From Peteryoungia desertarenae (GTDB taxonomy: Bacteria > Pseudomonadota > Alphaproteobacteria > Rhizobiales > Rhizobiaceae): DNA of 64,000 nt. The notes beneath the pieces are model-generated. The model was not told the origin of the DNA. It did no database searches and saw only the letters and a list, made by a program, of their open reading frames with translations. Positions within the stretch are counted from its first letter, which is position 1. Every line of letters begins with the position of its first letter. The position numbers and the translations under genes are program-made. The stretch lies in NCBI RefSeq assembly GCF_005860795.2, contig NZ_CP058350.1:3440501-3504500 (forward strand), written 5' to 3'. Shown here piece by piece: positions 63,730 through 64,000 of the stretch.

Positions 63730-64000
63730 TCAGAGCAGGCGGAACCTGCAGGCGCGTGCCACCGCCTGCATTCGGTTGACCGCCTCAAGCTTTCGCATGG
63801 CGCTCTTCAGATAGGACACAACTGTATGAGACGAGATATTCAGGATGATCGCGATTTCGTCGCTGCTTTTGCCCGCCGCCGACCAGCGCAGGCATTCGAT
63901 TTCACGGGCGGAAAGCTTCTCGCGAGGCCCTTGGCTCGGCAGCAATTGATCAACACCGGACTGCAACAGTTCCAGCACGCCGTAATGCAAGGCGGCCATG
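63730..64000 (-). CDS. LuxR-family transcriptional regulator, 5' end outside the window
   Basis: The C-terminal 89 residues visible carry a GerE/LuxR helix-turn-helix: LSAREIECLRWSAAGKSSDEIAIILNISSHTVVSYLKSAMRKLEAVNRMQAVARA. This arrangement (hydrophobic segment then HTH near the C-terminus) is that of quorum-sensing-type regulators, whose ligand domain would lie upstream, beyond the window. The methionine at 63999 may be internal. Ligand unknown. Confidence 0.75.
   Translation of the reverse strand, partial: MAALHYGVLELLQSGVDQLLPSQGPREKLSAREIECLRWSAAGKSSDEIAIILNISSHTVVSYLKSAMRKLEAVNRMQAVARACRFRLL

Overview
The window reads as a chromosomal segment of an alphaproteobacterium of the Rhizobiales, most likely Rhizobiaceae. 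Supporting signs are the high GC content, a NolR-like ArsR regulator, a ChoW/ChoV-type betaine/choline importer, ExoD, the rhizobial form of the urease and urea-transport loci, a DUF6867 gene inside a branched-chain amino acid operon, and the GC-rich 'SPLVGEMAGRPEG'-encoding palindromic repeats typical of this order. This placement is inference from gene content. I found no rRNA, tRNA, CRISPR array or complete insertion sequence.

Layout. 1-3.3 kb: choline/betaine ABC permease and ATPase, a HugZ-like haem protein behind a perfect 19-bp inverted repeat, and a NolR-like regulator. 3.6-20.9 kb: reductive pyrimidine catabolism. It has a beta-alanine:pyruvate aminotransferase, preT-preA (dihydropyrimidine dehydrogenase), a RutR-type regulator divergent from an N-carbamoyl-beta-alanine amidohydrolase and dihydropyrimidinase, and a four-gene NMT1/THI5-type ABC importer. 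Small genes are interspersed (truncated globin, DUF423, VOC protein, DUF2325 pair, ExoD, EamA, cupin). 21.1-26.8 kb: an RND efflux pair and a Crp/Fnr regulator. 26.8-40.4 kb (minus strand): urtABCDE urea importer, then ureDAB-C-EFG urease with unrelated genes inserted. 40.7-45.4 kb: a transporter-like hybrid histidine kinase, its LuxR-type response regulator and a GNAT acetyltransferase. 45.5-51.1 kb (minus): a complete branched-chain amino acid ABC operon. 51.3-61.5 kb (minus): dimethylglycine dehydrogenase and soxBDAG sarcosine oxidase, separated by a higBA-like toxin-antitoxin locus with a broken toxin, a metallophosphoesterase and a membrane protein. 61.7-64 kb: CysQ, a DUF2793 phage/GTA-type protein and a LuxR regulator cut by the window end.

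How it fits together. The window is a nitrogen-scavenging region. Pyrimidines are imported and reduced to beta-alanine, CO2 and ammonia. Urea is imported and hydrolysed to ammonia. Choline/betaine-derived dimethylglycine and sarcosine are demethylated to glycine. Two good matches and one weak match to the RutR operator consensus stand before the aminotransferase, the rutR/amidohydrolase pair and preT, so one regulon probably joins the aminotransferase to the rest of the pathway. The most unusual gene is the 1130-residue kinase divergent from urtA. Its N-terminal half is a nucleobase-transporter (NCS1) fold, joined through an eight-cysteine module to a kinase and receiver, and a perfect TACGTC-N4-GACGTA palindrome lies in the promoter region it shares with urtA. 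A GC-rich inverted-repeat element occurs twice, each time inside an ABC operon; one copy is accompanied by a DUF559 nuclease gene.
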